Source of the DNA: Gracilariopsis chorda
Lineage: Eukaryota; Rhodophyta; Florideophyceae; Gracilariales; Gracilariaceae
DNA: 21,230 nucleotides
Assembly (NCBI GenBank): GCA_003194525.1
Contig: NBIV01000445.1
Coordinates: 1 to 21,230, forward strand
Reading direction: 5' to 3'
Of the stretch, positions 9,625 to 18,573 are shown in pieces (positions within the stretch are counted from its first letter, which is position 1; each line of letters starts with the position of its first letter). Under the pieces are notes generated by a model, which saw only the letters and a list, made by a program, of their open reading frames with translations, was not told where the DNA came from and searched no databases. Both the position numbers and the translations under genes were made by a program.

Positions 9625-10230
9625 CAGGAGGTTGCTCCCAACGGCGGATATGCTCCTATCAACATTGCCAGAAATGTTCCCCGCTCAATCGGGCCTGCCG
9701 CCGGCCCACTCTTGTTCGGAACCGCGCTGATCATTTCATACAGCTTCTATTGCATTAGTACTTTTTACATTAAGCGAAGATGTGTGATTTCATGTGATTT
9801 CATCCGTCCAATAACACCTCCACATGTCTCAATCAATCTGACCCTGACTTGACCAACCCTGCTCTCTATTCGTGCTCAATTTTGTTTGGTAGGGATTTGC
9901 AACAAGAGAAGAAGAACATTCTTTTAGCGATCATTCCGTTTTTACAAGCTAAGGATGAAGCTCGTTTTGTAGCAAAGGTAAGTGTCAATCCCTGATTTAT
10001 ATGCTCGTACCGCCTCATGAAATCAGAGCAAAGACACTTAAGGAGCTCGCAATTCGTATCCAGTTCGTCCCTTCCTTGGTGTGTTCTTCTATTTGTAGAC
10101 AGAACAATACAGCAAATGGGAAGCAAACGTAATGGCGGATATCCCTAGCTGGAAGGTAGGGAAAAAGGTGCAAAAGTTTAGGAGTTTCATGCCTCCAGTT
10201 AGAGGAGAAGATCCGGTTTCTTACGATTAA
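9625..10230 (+). CDS. NDUFA13: GRIM-19/NDUFA13, mitochondrial complex I subunit, three exons visible
   Basis: Accessory membrane subunit of NADH:ubiquinone oxidoreductase in the inner mitochondrial membrane. Exon A (9625-9779) reads NGGYAPINIARNVPRS, the family's PPGGYAPI--RN-P block, then a hydrophobic helix (GPLLFGTALIISYSFYCI) and IKRR. Exon B (9893-9977) reads DLQQEKKNILLAIIPFLQA and DEARFVAK. A clean GTAAGT...TTTGTAG intron (9978-10098, 121 bp) leads to exon C (10099-10230): WEANVMADIPSWKVG and FRSFMPPVRGE, the family's most conserved end, then TAA. Exons B and C join in phase. Joining A to B in phase, as the family alignment wants (IKRR-DLQQEK), needs an intron 9780-9892 that starts AT and not GT. 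No ATG is seen in frame: a TGA lies at 9613-9615, so a short upstream exon or a lost start must be assumed. Confidence 0.85.
9784..9803 (+). repeat. 10-bp tandem duplication in GRIM-19 intron
   Basis: GTGATTTCAT occurs twice head to tail, a few bases after the predicted exon A/intron boundary. Confidence 0.7.
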
Positions 10231-10518
10231 CGCTTGTACGAGAACAATAACCTTTAGCAGCAGGGTAAAGTAGCTTTCTCATGTTTCAAGACAAAAGAGT
10301 GTCAATAGAATACATTCTATCAACCTTAATTCTATCACTGAACCAGAACACATGCAGATGAAACACGATACAGATGTAGTATGAAAGTAGGCACTGTCTA
10401 CGTCGCGTTTCAAACAGCGAAAGTCTTCAAAAGCGTGTTCAGAAGTACCGGTGGCTGCACTTCTGCTCCCTCGCCCCACTAGACTGACGTGTTCTTCGCA
10501 GAATCCAGCGTTATCGCG

Positions 10519-12014
10519 ATGTGCTCCCAGAGAATCCCCGGCCTACTTCAATCGTGTGCTTTTCTCACATTCCTGGGCTTTGCAAACTCACAGTTCAAGC
10601 GAGCCACAAATGTTCAAGCGTTGTAGCAGTACCCGCGTCACCTCTCTGTCCGAAGTCGAGATGCATTGGTTGTGTGTTCGCAGCATACAGCAGTGCTCAT
10701 AGTCCCCACAGGTGTTGGGGGTGCCATCGGCGGGTACGCTAGCGATTCACTTCCGGCTGCAAGACTTCCCCCACGCGTCACTGACACGCTCATTATTCAC
10801 TCGGATGTTCTGAAAGGCGCACTAATGTATTGGCCAATCTCCAATGCGTTATACGTGGAAGGATACGCTCTTGATCGATTTGCTTGTGGAGAAATGGGTC
10901 CCAGCCCCAGTGTCATCTACATCAAATCGTCTCAGAATAGTACTTGATTCAGGCAGGCCCGAAGAGACCATCCTTCGCCATAGATACACCGCAGATGCTG
11001 CCCGTGCTACATTAGGCTTGGATATCACGCACCGCACAACAACGTATTTTGACAATTATTTGTCAAAATAGCGTCATCGAAGGGAGGCGCTTCATGGGGG
11101 ATTACCGCTGATTCAGCGGCTTTGTTGCTTTCAGTCCAGCACCTCGAAAAGCATAGCTGTCAGGCTATAGCAGTTGTTTCCCAATTTTCTGAGGAAGATC
11201 ATGTACAACTCGCAAACTACCGATCTGGAAACGCAGTTGATGCGAATTCTGGTGCAGAAGCAGTGATCAGCCATCTTGTAACTCGAAAGTTCCACCTAAC
11301 ATGTGCGCATTCTCCACCACTTCAACCGCTGCAAGCAGATGACAGCGTTTCACCAAAGTCAGCAGCGGAAGAGCTTGGCTATACAGTTTTGTCCAGCGTG
11401 CTTGTTGAGCTTTCTCGAGCACCTCATCTGGTTTCCAACAATCGGACGGACGTAGATTCTTCAGTTACTACGGCGGCGAATGTAGCCCTGCAGTGGTGAG
11501 GCTACCCAGTAGAGCCGACATGATGGTGATTGCGGTTAACGAAAATATCACAACGCTCGTTGTCAGAGCATCAAGTGCAGGAATTGATGACTCAACGCTA
11601 GTTTATGCGAGAAGTTACGCTGACGCTGCTGGCCTAGTCGCACCACACAGGGCCCGTATAACTATCTCCTCGCTTCAAACATCTGTAGCTCTTTTAAAGA
11701 TTCATCCAATAACAGCGCCTTCCACGGATAATGCCTTGCTTCGCACTTTTGACACAATACAACGTAGAACAAACTCAGTCCCTCTGCAGCAATCCGCGGA
11801 TAAGATAAATTCAACTTCTTGCATCGCGTATGGCAAGAGACAAAACAGGCTCATCACGAATTTGGTGCGCCCTGATCGCAATCTCCTAGCGACTAACTTT
11901 AGAACAAGAAGATCAGAATACGCAACTCCACCAAGGAAACCATCGAGGTGCCCGAAGCGCTCTATTCTTGAACCCGGAGACAGACCCGTTCCAAAGTTCA
12001 TGATCACAATTTAA
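10519..12014 (+). pseudogene. DUF3326 family protein with targeting-like N-terminus, frameshifted
   Basis: DUF3326 proteins occur in cyanobacteria and plastid-bearing eukaryotes; their role is unknown to me. An ATG at 10519 opens MCSQRIPGLLQSCAFLTFLG, a signal-like hydrophobic start, followed by a TAG (10624) and an Arg/Ser-rich stretch that could be a transit peptide. The domain starts at 10684: TAVLIVPTGVGGAIGGYA, DTLIIHSDVLKGALMYWP, YVEGYALDRFACGE. The frame then moves near 10900 for LRIVLDSGRPEE and ADAARATLGLDI, and returns near 11060 for GGASWGI, QAIAVVSQF, GAEAVISHLV, CAHSPPLQPL, SPKSAAEELGYT and LSRAPHLV. It moves again near 11488 for MMVIAVNENITTL and YADAAGLVAPHRA. The family ends near 11705; about 100 further codons stay open to the TAA at 12012. 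Three frame changes and two stops point to a relic; the high similarity allows some to be consensus errors. Confidence 0.88.
11045..11070. repeat. Perfect inverted repeat at the DUF3326 frame break
   Basis: TATTTTGACA, a 6-base spacer, then its exact reverse complement TGTCAAAATA. It coincides with the point where the DUF3326 frame changes and supplies the local stop (TAG 11069-11071). Confidence 0.75.
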
Positions 12015-13455
12015 GCCAAAGACTAAAGTCCTTTTCGCGCACGTGGGCCCAACAGCTCTTTGTGAAGGGCGCGGATGACAGAAAAAGAAACGGTGCGTTG
12101 CATCCGTGTATACTGATAGCTGTTGAACTATTTCGCATGCCGATCGGTCAGGGGTTGGTAGATGGTGGTGAAGAAATGTTTCAGTCCTGAGACTCGGCAG
12201 AAGTGTTGGCAAACATCGAGGTGAATTGGGAATCACTGTCCGTGTGGAGATAAGGCGGCAGTCAATACCAAACAAGTGCGCTCCGGGGTCTACGTACATA
12301 CTACGGCTCAAAAGCTTTCGAGAACAAAAAGCAAACTAATGAATTTGGAATTCTTTCCTGCTTGGCGGAAGAAGAGCACACGAATAATCGCAAGACTTTT
12401 CGTTCGGCTCTAAGCAACGGGGGCATAGTGAAGGGGTGGGTGACATTACTGATCACCACTTGGCATGGCTTAGCGGAGAACAAGTGGGTGGCAGTCAGCA
12501 GGAACTTAGGGCACAAAGCTGACGCGTTTGAGGATGTATCGTTTGCGCGAAAAGAAGACACACAAGTCCTGAAACGAGCTCTACGAATGTTTCGAGACGA
12601 GACCGCATTCAAAACGAGTCACTAACTAAAGTGACTCCCATCACTATAACACAGTCTCCTGGTGACGAAAAACGGTTTCTTGGAGGTGGGAGTGAACTGC
12701 AGCCCTCCGGGCTGCACTTCATTTCCACCACGAGCCTGCCATTTCTAGATATAATAGTAAAGCAGAATCCGAAAAAACGCAGCGGCATTTCTGAATACAG
12801 AGCTATCTGCAAAACTCTCGGCATTGGTGATGAAAAGAATGAATTTGGTAGCGTCGAGATGCTATGCTAGTCCTGAAGTGTAAGAACGGGCGTCGTGGAG
12901 CCAGACCTAGGCAGCGGAAGATCTCGAGTTTTTCTGACAAATACAATCTCAGGATGAGAGTGACACTGTCAAACTAGAACTACCACTGGGCCGAGAGCGA
13001 CTCTTTATCAGGCAGCTTCACGCTGCATGGCCAGGATTCATGATGTTGTAAAACTCGAAAAAACAGATGATATGATATGAGGGCTTGATCACCAAACGAG
13101 GCTTGAATGCGAGAGAAAGTTGAGAAGGAGCGATACGTCCTTGAAGGACTCGTGTCTGCATTTAAGTAGAAAGCGTTACCATTTTCGGAGTACGTTTGGT
13201 GCGGAAACGGATTGCACGTGAGCGCGTTGAGCTGGAGCGTTCGGCATGTTACCAATGATGGCCAGGGTAAATATCGGTCACGTGAGCATTACACTTAGGG
13301 TCAGAGCAGAGGCGTTGGGCAATGCGACGGGTGTGATGTTGGTGCGTGGCAAGGTACTAACTCTCAACCCACCACCTGGCACGTAGTGAGTTGAGAGACC
13401 GACCGCGGGGTGTCACGTGAATCTTGAGACAACGCGTCTTGTAATCTCTACGTAG
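12015..13455. other. Spacer downstream of DUF3326; no recognised gene
   Basis: No family could be recognised. Frames of 80-90 codons at 12362-12625 and 12631-12870 on the plus strand lack recognisable motifs and have no supporting splice or start signals. An imperfect hairpin sits at 12680-12731. The stretch 13010-13400 holds several TGATATGATATGA-like and GTGAGCATTACAC-like words but no clear repeat. Confidence 0.35.
12680..12731. repeat. Imperfect long hairpin
   Basis: Perfect core stem TGCAGCCC (12698-12705) and GGGCTGCA (12709-12716) with a 3-base loop. The arms extend imperfectly outward: TGGAGGTGGGAGTGAAC on the left faces the reverse complement of CTTCATTTCCACCA on the right, with a 3-base bulge. 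It could be a folded RNA or a small inverted-repeat element. Confidence 0.5.
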
Positions 13456-14363
13456 GTGCATCACAAGCGCGGTACGGCTGAAGCAAGGCTGCCGGAGAGA
13501 GATTGCCGACAGCGCAAAAGCTGTGGTATCTACATGTTTCCGGGAGAATGCACCGAAACAGGCGCCATCGGTGCGGTAACATTCGTAGTCGATAATCAGC
13601 AATACGCGACCGAAAGTGCTGACACACAGGTGAACTCGAACACAGTGCCGCTTGGCATGTCAATAGCCGTCACTCTCTCTCGCCAGCGGGCGGCGATCAC
13701 ATTTTCCTTTTTCAGCCGGCTTGAAAAGCGGTCAAAACGACGCCTTAAGGCAGCCGCGCCAAGGACAGTGCCGGTACGAAACCGACGCTGTCACATACGC
13801 AGCAGAAATAAGTGTTGGAGGAGGAGCAAGCCCGCCCGTCCATTCAAAAAGTTACAGCCCGTCACCGACACTCTCCCCCCCCCCTCCCTCCATCCAGCGA
13901 GCCGTTCGCACGCGTTGTACGCACGCTCTCTGGACGTGGCACAACGCGCCACGAACAGCGCACCCCCCGCCACGTGCTCCGGTACCGCACCCAAACTAAC
14001 GCGAAAAACAGCATCCGCACGCGAAACGAACGTACCTTCGCACCACCAGCTTCCGTACTTAAAAGAGCGCGCGCCGGCACCGCTCTGCTTCGCCGCCCCA
14101 CCTCTCTTCGAAAACGAAGGAAGGCAGAACCTGTGACCCTTCCCATCACCAACTCCGCTTGCACCTCCATCGCTGCAACAACAGCAATACCGGCTCAATC
14201 TCTGGCTCGCACAAATGAACGTGTGCCCCCCGGCCCCGAGGGCTCACGTGGTCATCAGCCTTCTCCGAAGTACACTCCGCAGCACCCTCAGCAACACCCG
14301 CCGCGGCGCCCTCCGCAGCACCGGACGTACCACACAGCGCCAGACCCAAGCATTCTGCCGCCC
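13456..14363. other. GC-rich region before the repeat array; promoter/5' exon candidate
   Basis: GC content rises here compared with the first 13 kb. There is a run of ten C (13875-13884) in a pyrimidine tract. A plus frame without an ATG start covers 13456-14136 and another is open from 13812 into the repeats, becoming Pro/Gln-rich from about 14230 (PQHPQQHPPRRPPQH). An ATG at 14215 is in a different frame. I read this as promoter plus 5' part of the gene containing the repeats, with splicing undetermined. Confidence 0.35.
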
Positions 14364-15083
14364 ATGTTCTCTCAAAATGACCATTTCCAGCACCAGTCTG
14401 CTCAGCGCCAGCCTGTTCAGCTTCACGTAACGGTCGTGCAGCCTTATTTTCAAAACTGTTGTACGTTCAATGGCTCACCAATCCCTCCGCCCAACTCCCT
14501 TTCTACCTCTCTTTTGCTAGTTGCTGACCAAAAGGTTTTCTTTTCTTCGTTCTCTCAAAATGACCATCCTAAGCACCAGTCTGCTCAGCACCAGCCTGTT
14601 CAGCTTCACGTAACGGTCGTGCAGCCTTATTTTCAAAACTGTTGTACGTTCAATGGCTCACCAATCCCTCCGCCCAACTCCCTTTCTACCTCTCTTTTGC
14701 TAGTTGCTGACCAAAAGGTTTTCTTTTCTTCGTTTGCTCAAAATGACCATTTCCAGTACCAGTCTGCTCAGCACCAGCCTGTTCAGCTTCACGTAACGGG
14801 CGTGCAGCCTTATGTTCAAAACTGTTGTACGTTCAATGGCTCACCAATCCCTCCGCCCAACTCCCTTTCTACCTCTCTTTTGCTAGTTGCTGACCAAAAG
14901 GTTTTCTTTTCTTCGTTCTCTCAAAATGACCATCCTAAGCACCAGTCTGCTCAGCACCAGCCTGTTCAGCTTCACGTAACGGTCGTGCAGCCTTATTTTC
15001 AAACTTGTAGTACGTTCAATGGCTCACCAATCCCTCCGCCCCACCCCCTTTCTACCTCTCTTTTGCTAGTTGCTGACATATAA
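13812..15083 (+). CDS. Pro/Gln-rich repeat protein frame
   Basis: Open frame that holds four of five tandem 61-residue units. First in-frame ATG is at 14364, just where the repeats begin; the upstream part (from 13812) is basic, then Pro/Gln/His-rich, and would have to be an exon. Each unit reads QNDH, a variable HFQ/PKH word, QSAQHQPVQLHVT, VQPYFQNCCTFNGSPIPPP, SLSTSLLLVADQKVFFSS. The frame ends at a TAA in the altered junction of units 4 and 5 (15082-15083 end). The unit length, 183 bp, is a multiple of three and the frame is kept through four units, which suggests coding; but each unit also has splice-like words, so part of it may be intronic. No family recognised. It probably belongs to the same gene as 15268-16224. 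Confidence 0.4.
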   Translation: MLEEEQARPSIQKVTARHRHSPPPLPPSSEPFARVVRTLSGRGTTRHEQRTPRHVLRYRTQTNAKNSIRTRNERTFAPPASVLKRARAGTALLRRPTSLRKRRKAEPVTLPITNSACTSIAATTAIPAQSLARTNERVPPGPEGSRGHQPSPKYTPQHPQQHPPRRPPQHRTYHTAPDPSILPPMFSQNDHFQHQSAQRQPVQLHVTVVQPYFQNCCTFNGSPIPPPNSLSTSLLLVADQKVFFSSFSQNDHPKHQSAQHQPVQLHVTVVQPYFQNCCTFNGSPIPPPNSLSTSLLLVADQKVFFSSFAQNDHFQYQSAQHQPVQLHVTGVQPYVQNCCTFNGSPIPPPNSLSTSLLLVADQKVFFSSFSQNDHPKHQSAQHQPVQLHVTVVQPYFQTCSTFNGSPIPPPHPLSTSLLLVADI

Positions 15084-15282
15084 GATATTCTTTTCTTCGT
15101 TTTCTCAAAATGGCCATCCTAAGCACCAGTCTCCTCAGCACCAGCCTGCTCAGCTTCACGTAACGGGCGTGCAGCCTTATGTTCAAAACTGTTGTACGTT
15201 CAATGGCTCACCAATCCCTCCGCCCCACCCCCTTTCTACCTCTCTTTTGCCAGCTGCTGACAAATAAGATATTCTTTTTTTC
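14366..15282 (+). repeat. Tandem array, five units of 183 bp (one of 184)
   Basis: The marker CTCAAAA starts at 14371, 14554, 14737, 14920 and 15104, giving spacings of 183, 183, 183 and 184. Two variable sites show shuffling: the word after GACCAT/GGCCAT is TTTCCAG in units 1 and 3 and CCTAAG in 2, 4 and 5; the word after GTAACG is GTCG...TTATTTTC in 1, 2 and 4 and GGCG...TTATGTTC in 3 and 5. Units 4 and 5 end in ATATAAGATATTC and AAATAAGATATTC in place of CCAAAAGGTTTTC, which brings in stops. The array ends in a T-rich stretch before ACACACAG at about 15298. Confidence 0.95.
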
Positions 15283-16224
15283 GTTTCCTTACACACAGAC
15301 ACCTTCAACTTTCACTCCAGCTGCACCGTAAATCTAACCTTTGCTGACGGAGAGGGCTTAACTCGAGTCACGTCCTGCCCACAGTCGGGCAATAGAGCCC
15401 CTGCCCCCGCGCCAGTTAACCCCATACCGCCCGTGGCGCCTGTGCATCCGGCTGGCCGCACGTCTCACCGTGCTCCAACCCTCCAATACGCCCCTGAACA
15501 GCGGCCTCCACAGGCCCCCGGTACATTGGCGTCCGTGCCCTCTCTACCTCGGTCTTCGCCACTGACGGAACAACCCTGCAAACGCAGCCGTCCGTCCGCA
15601 CGCACAATGCCCACATCCAACTCCAGCGAGTGTGAGGGTGGCGAAGATGGATTGCATAACGTGCGTACTCGCAGCCACGGCTCCACGTCCGCCCATGTGG
15701 ACGAAGCCAATCTGAATGACTGGGAGGCTGTGGTAGACATGTATTTGCATGGAACCGGTGCTCCGGACGGTGTGCCGCTGCGCGATCATTGCAAAGGAGA
15801 CGGTCGTCGTGTGAATGACTACAGACTGCTGGAGAAGCGCCGCACAGTCGGAAAGACGTTTGAGTTTTTAGGGGCGCCGAGGTTCAAGGCGGCGATCGGC
15901 TACCGTTGGGACGGCAACTTGCGCCGAAAGCAGAAATTGTACATTGTGATCAATCGTTGTCGCGTTGTGAACGCCATGAGGAAGGCGGGTGAGCCCGTAC
16001 CGGATGACTTTGCGACGCTGGCGGAGATGATTGACACGCGCATTCGCGACAAGGAACGCGCCAAGGAGGAACGCGAGGCGAAACGCACCGCGGAGCCGAG
16101 GTGTCAGGGCTCCATGCCCGACGGATCTACGCGCATTACTGTGATGCCCAGAACTGCGCGTCAAGGCGAGCGATCGGTAGCTCTCGTGAGACGCACGGAC
16201 TCCGTGCCACGGAGTGGTAGATAA
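15268..16224 (+). CDS. Intact long frame with a basic, helix-rich C-terminal domain; unknown family
   Basis: Open from just after the last repeat stop (TAA 15265) to the TAA at 16222-16224, the longest undamaged coding stretch in the window outside the repeats. First in-frame ATG is 15607, but the upstream Pro/Ala-rich codons (PAPAPVNPIPPVAPVHPAG) match the style of a disordered N-terminus and are in the same frame as repeat unit 5. After an acidic Ser-rich patch comes a domain at about 15705-16090: NDWEAVVDMYLHGTG, RVNDYRLLEKRR, FKAAIGYRWDGNLRRKQKLY, INRCRVVNAMRKAGE, TLAEMIDTRIRDKERAKEE. Trp spacing plus an RRK/basic helix recalls DNA-binding domains such as GCR1_C, but this is a guess. Codons are GC-rich, unlike the decayed genes to the left. 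Possibly a transcription factor or an element-encoded protein. Confidence 0.5.
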   Translation, partial: DILFFVSLHTDTFNFHSSCTVNLTFADGEGLTRVTSCPQSGNRAPAPAPVNPIPPVAPVHPAGRTSHRAPTLQYAPEQRPPQAPGTLASVPSLPRSSPLTEQPCKRSRPSARTMPTSNSSECEGGEDGLHNVRTRSHGSTSAHVDEANLNDWEAVVDMYLHGTGAPDGVPLRDHCKGDGRRVNDYRLLEKRRTVGKTFEFLGAPRFKAAIGYRWDGNLRRKQKLYIVINRCRVVNAMRKAGEPVPDDFATLAEMIDTRIRDKERAKEEREAKRTAEPRCQGSMPDGSTRITVMPRTARQGERSVALVRRTDSVPRSGR

Positions 16225-16835
16225 CAGCTGCGCTCAAAGGGCGGGAGGTTGTTTGGGTATTTTCATTTTTGGGTGTTGGTTTTTGGGGCTAAGAATGAAG
16301 CTTTGGATTTCCGCGATGGTGAGCACGTGTGAAGGGCTGTTCTGTTGCTGCGGTCGCTTCGGCGGCTGCGCAGCTGCGCATGTGCGCATGTGCGCGGCGC
16401 GTCGTGACGCGGGTGCGATGCGGCCGCCATGCGCGCCTCTCATTGGCGCTTCAGCGTCGCGGCGGCCACAGGCCACCACGGCGGATTACAGCGCTTGTCC
16501 GCAGTCGCCCTCTCCGGCGACGAAAGGTAGACGTCTAACCCTTTAGCCATTGCATCACAGCTTGTGTGCCATACAAATTATCAAATACATAAGCGCTACC
16601 CTTGTACGCAGCAGCGTACCGCGCACTGCTTGCACATACAGTCTCATTTCCGTCCCTCCAAGAGACCGCGCCGCGAGTTGTGAATTTGCTTCCAACCGCT
16701 TTTGCCTCCCCAGCCCGCTTTTGTAGGCAGAATTTCAGCCTGCTGTCGTGCCAAGTGGGACGGTACCAGCTCCAACGCTGCCAAACGTATCTCTGCAAAA
16801 GACGAACGCCGACCGTTTCCGATATCGCTTCATGT
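16225..16835. other. Spacer between the intact frame and repeat copy 2
   Basis: No conserved gene. After the stop there is a T/G-rich stretch (16250-16290) that may hold the 3' UTR. A perfect 14-bp palindrome and an 8-bp tandem word lie at 16367-16400. From about 16540 the composition returns to that of the left block. The sequence enters copy 2 at 16836 without any visible terminal inverted repeat or target-site signature. Confidence 0.45.
16367..16400. repeat. Palindrome plus short tandem GCGCATGT words
   Basis: TGCGCAGCTGCGCA (16367-16380) is its own reverse complement, and is followed by the 8-bp word TGCGCATG twice and a TGCGCGG. Alternating purine-pyrimidine steps of this kind can adopt Z-DNA or bind dimeric factors; no function is shown. 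Confidence 0.6.
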
Positions 16836-17433
16836 TGCAGCTGTCTAGCTCTCAAGCACAATTCGACGCTGTTAGTCCGCGCTCGAACGTCTCTCGCGCT
16901 TCACCCTTGTAAGGCTCTTCCGTGTAGTTTGCGCTACCAAACTAACCGCCCACATCACACCATGTGCTGCGCATGTTTACCCAAAGTTTACGTCCATGTC
17001 ACAAGTTTGTCTTCCGATGTACTCGTTGCCTATTCTAAAATCTAATTCCATTACCCTCACGCACCACGTGCAGCACTACTCACTAATCCAAAAAGTTAAA
17101 GGTTCACTCTTAATACGGTATCCACAACGTCAACGAAGAGATTTAACTGACATGTTTTGCTCAAAGTTCCTTTGCAAGCAATTGTCTGCCTTCAGTGGAT
17201 GGTTGACTTCCTCCCTTTGTGAGGATGAGTTCCAGCCAGAGCTTAAGAAAGATGATTGCAAGTTCTCCAAACTGTTCAAAGCTTCGATTTCCATGCACTA
17301 ACTCACCATATAACGCCGTTTAACCCTTTTTGTAATCTAATATATCCTTCTTGTCCACTAAATCCCAGTTCGAGTGCATTCCTCCATCTACCGTTTCTTT
17401 TCTCCCCTCTTCCGCTGTTGGGCTGTACCCCAG

Positions 17434-18112
17434 AACTGAACAACACTACGTAATGGATACATGTCTTAGTTTTGTACATCCGTTGATGCTACATGTCACA
17501 AACGAAATCTGGCATCGCTTCACGCGAGAAGGCAGTGCACAGCAGGCACTAATTATTGCGTAATGTCCATCTGGCGGAAGCATTGAGCAAGAGGCTACAG
17601 AGCGCTTTGAAAGAATGCAATTTCTGTTTCGCTACATACGAAATGCTAGAGCAGAGTATCAAGTGGACCATGGTCGACAATTTTATCTCTCAATTCGAAC
17701 TGACGCCGTCCCAGCGTCGGATGTAGATGCCAAGAAGGGGATGCTACTTCTCTGACCAAAGTTAATTCTGAGAAACTGACGATTAAACTCATTGACGGCG
17801 TGGGAGGATCCACTACTGAAACAGATTTCGGCGGCAATGCCCTTCATTTTTACATTGGAACAATCTCGGGGGCGTCATACCCATTCCTGATATGATCGAT
17901 TTTGAAAAGGAATTGAAGAGGATTGAAAAGCAGTTTCTCAATGTAAAAACTCCAACTGCCTAGGAAAGAGGATGAGTGCCACTGGGTTTGCAGAAAATGC
18001 ACCTCCCACGGGTTTGGCAAAGATTAGGACATCTGCTGATGAGTTGAATTCACAGCTCACAAGCCTGATAAAGAGACTGGCAGAAATAGGGGAGTTGACA
18101 ACCACTGAGTAA
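17434..18112 (+). pseudogene. Valyl-tRNA synthetase C-terminal part, copy 2, better preserved
   Basis: Same gene piece as 598-1269. After a pyrimidine-rich acceptor ending CAG at 17433 the frame reads VMDTCLSFVHPLM and then TNEIWHRF, the family's HP-MPFVTEE-W block, without the indels seen in copy 1. The final arm is open from 17960 to the TAA at 18110-18112, including MSATGFAENAP (the family's S-GF--AP block), a Leu-rich helix and a KRLAEIGEL ending; in copy 1 the same stretch is frameshifted. The TAA before the CPSGG block is shared with copy 1, a TGA follows the GMLLL stretch, and at least one frame change remains before 17960, so this copy is not intact either unless more introns or errors are involved. 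It is the better template for judging the ancestral gene. Confidence 0.75.
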
Positions 18113-18573
18113 AGATTCTTCCTTTCTCAACTTGGCTACGACGACGCCCTGATACAGTGAACTGTTGATTCCAGTACTTGCGAACTACTTACACTCATCT
18201 GTTGTGCCCCTCTCTCCGTCTCGTTGACGGATCCATTTTGACCAACACGGGTCATCTTTGTACAACATGGTTTGCTAATGGGCGCAGTACCTGACGTACC
18301 TACCGCCTCTCGTACGGCATGATTCAAGAATCGCTCAGCTGATCCACTCTTGTGCTCTTCGGTCGTAGTCCGGAGCTCTGTGTAGTATTGATTTTCGGCT
18401 CTGTGCGATGGACAAACAACAAAACACGTGATGTCTCGTCAGTTTCCGCTTGAGGAAAAGCTACTGACAGCAAATTTCCATTCCTTTCTCAACAACGGTA
18501 CGTTGCAGGGGTCCTGGCCAGATCAATGCCAGGTGCACTGAAATCAAACCCGTGAAGATCTAAGTGAACTTAC

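Noticed and set aside
598..12014. Reassigned stop codons (TAA/TAG as Gln, or TGA as Trp)
   Set aside because: Stops of all three kinds fall at positions that in the families are Trp, Tyr, Glu or Pro, with no single consistent meaning, and copy 2 of PGM2 has Glu where copy 1 has TAG.
598..12014. Repeat-induced point mutation as the cause of decay
   Set aside because: The nonsense changes include G-to-T and C-to-G types and many indels, not only C-to-T/G-to-A. The two copies are also nearly identical, which such a process would not leave.
13456..14136. 226-codon frame as a gene
   Set aside because: No ATG start, no recognisable motif, and overlapping long frames on the other strand as expected in GC-rich DNA.
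15705..16090. Crypton-type recombinase
   Set aside because: A GCR1_C-like DNA-binding domain was considered, but no tyrosine recombinase motifs are visible in the window, so a transposon assignment is not supported.
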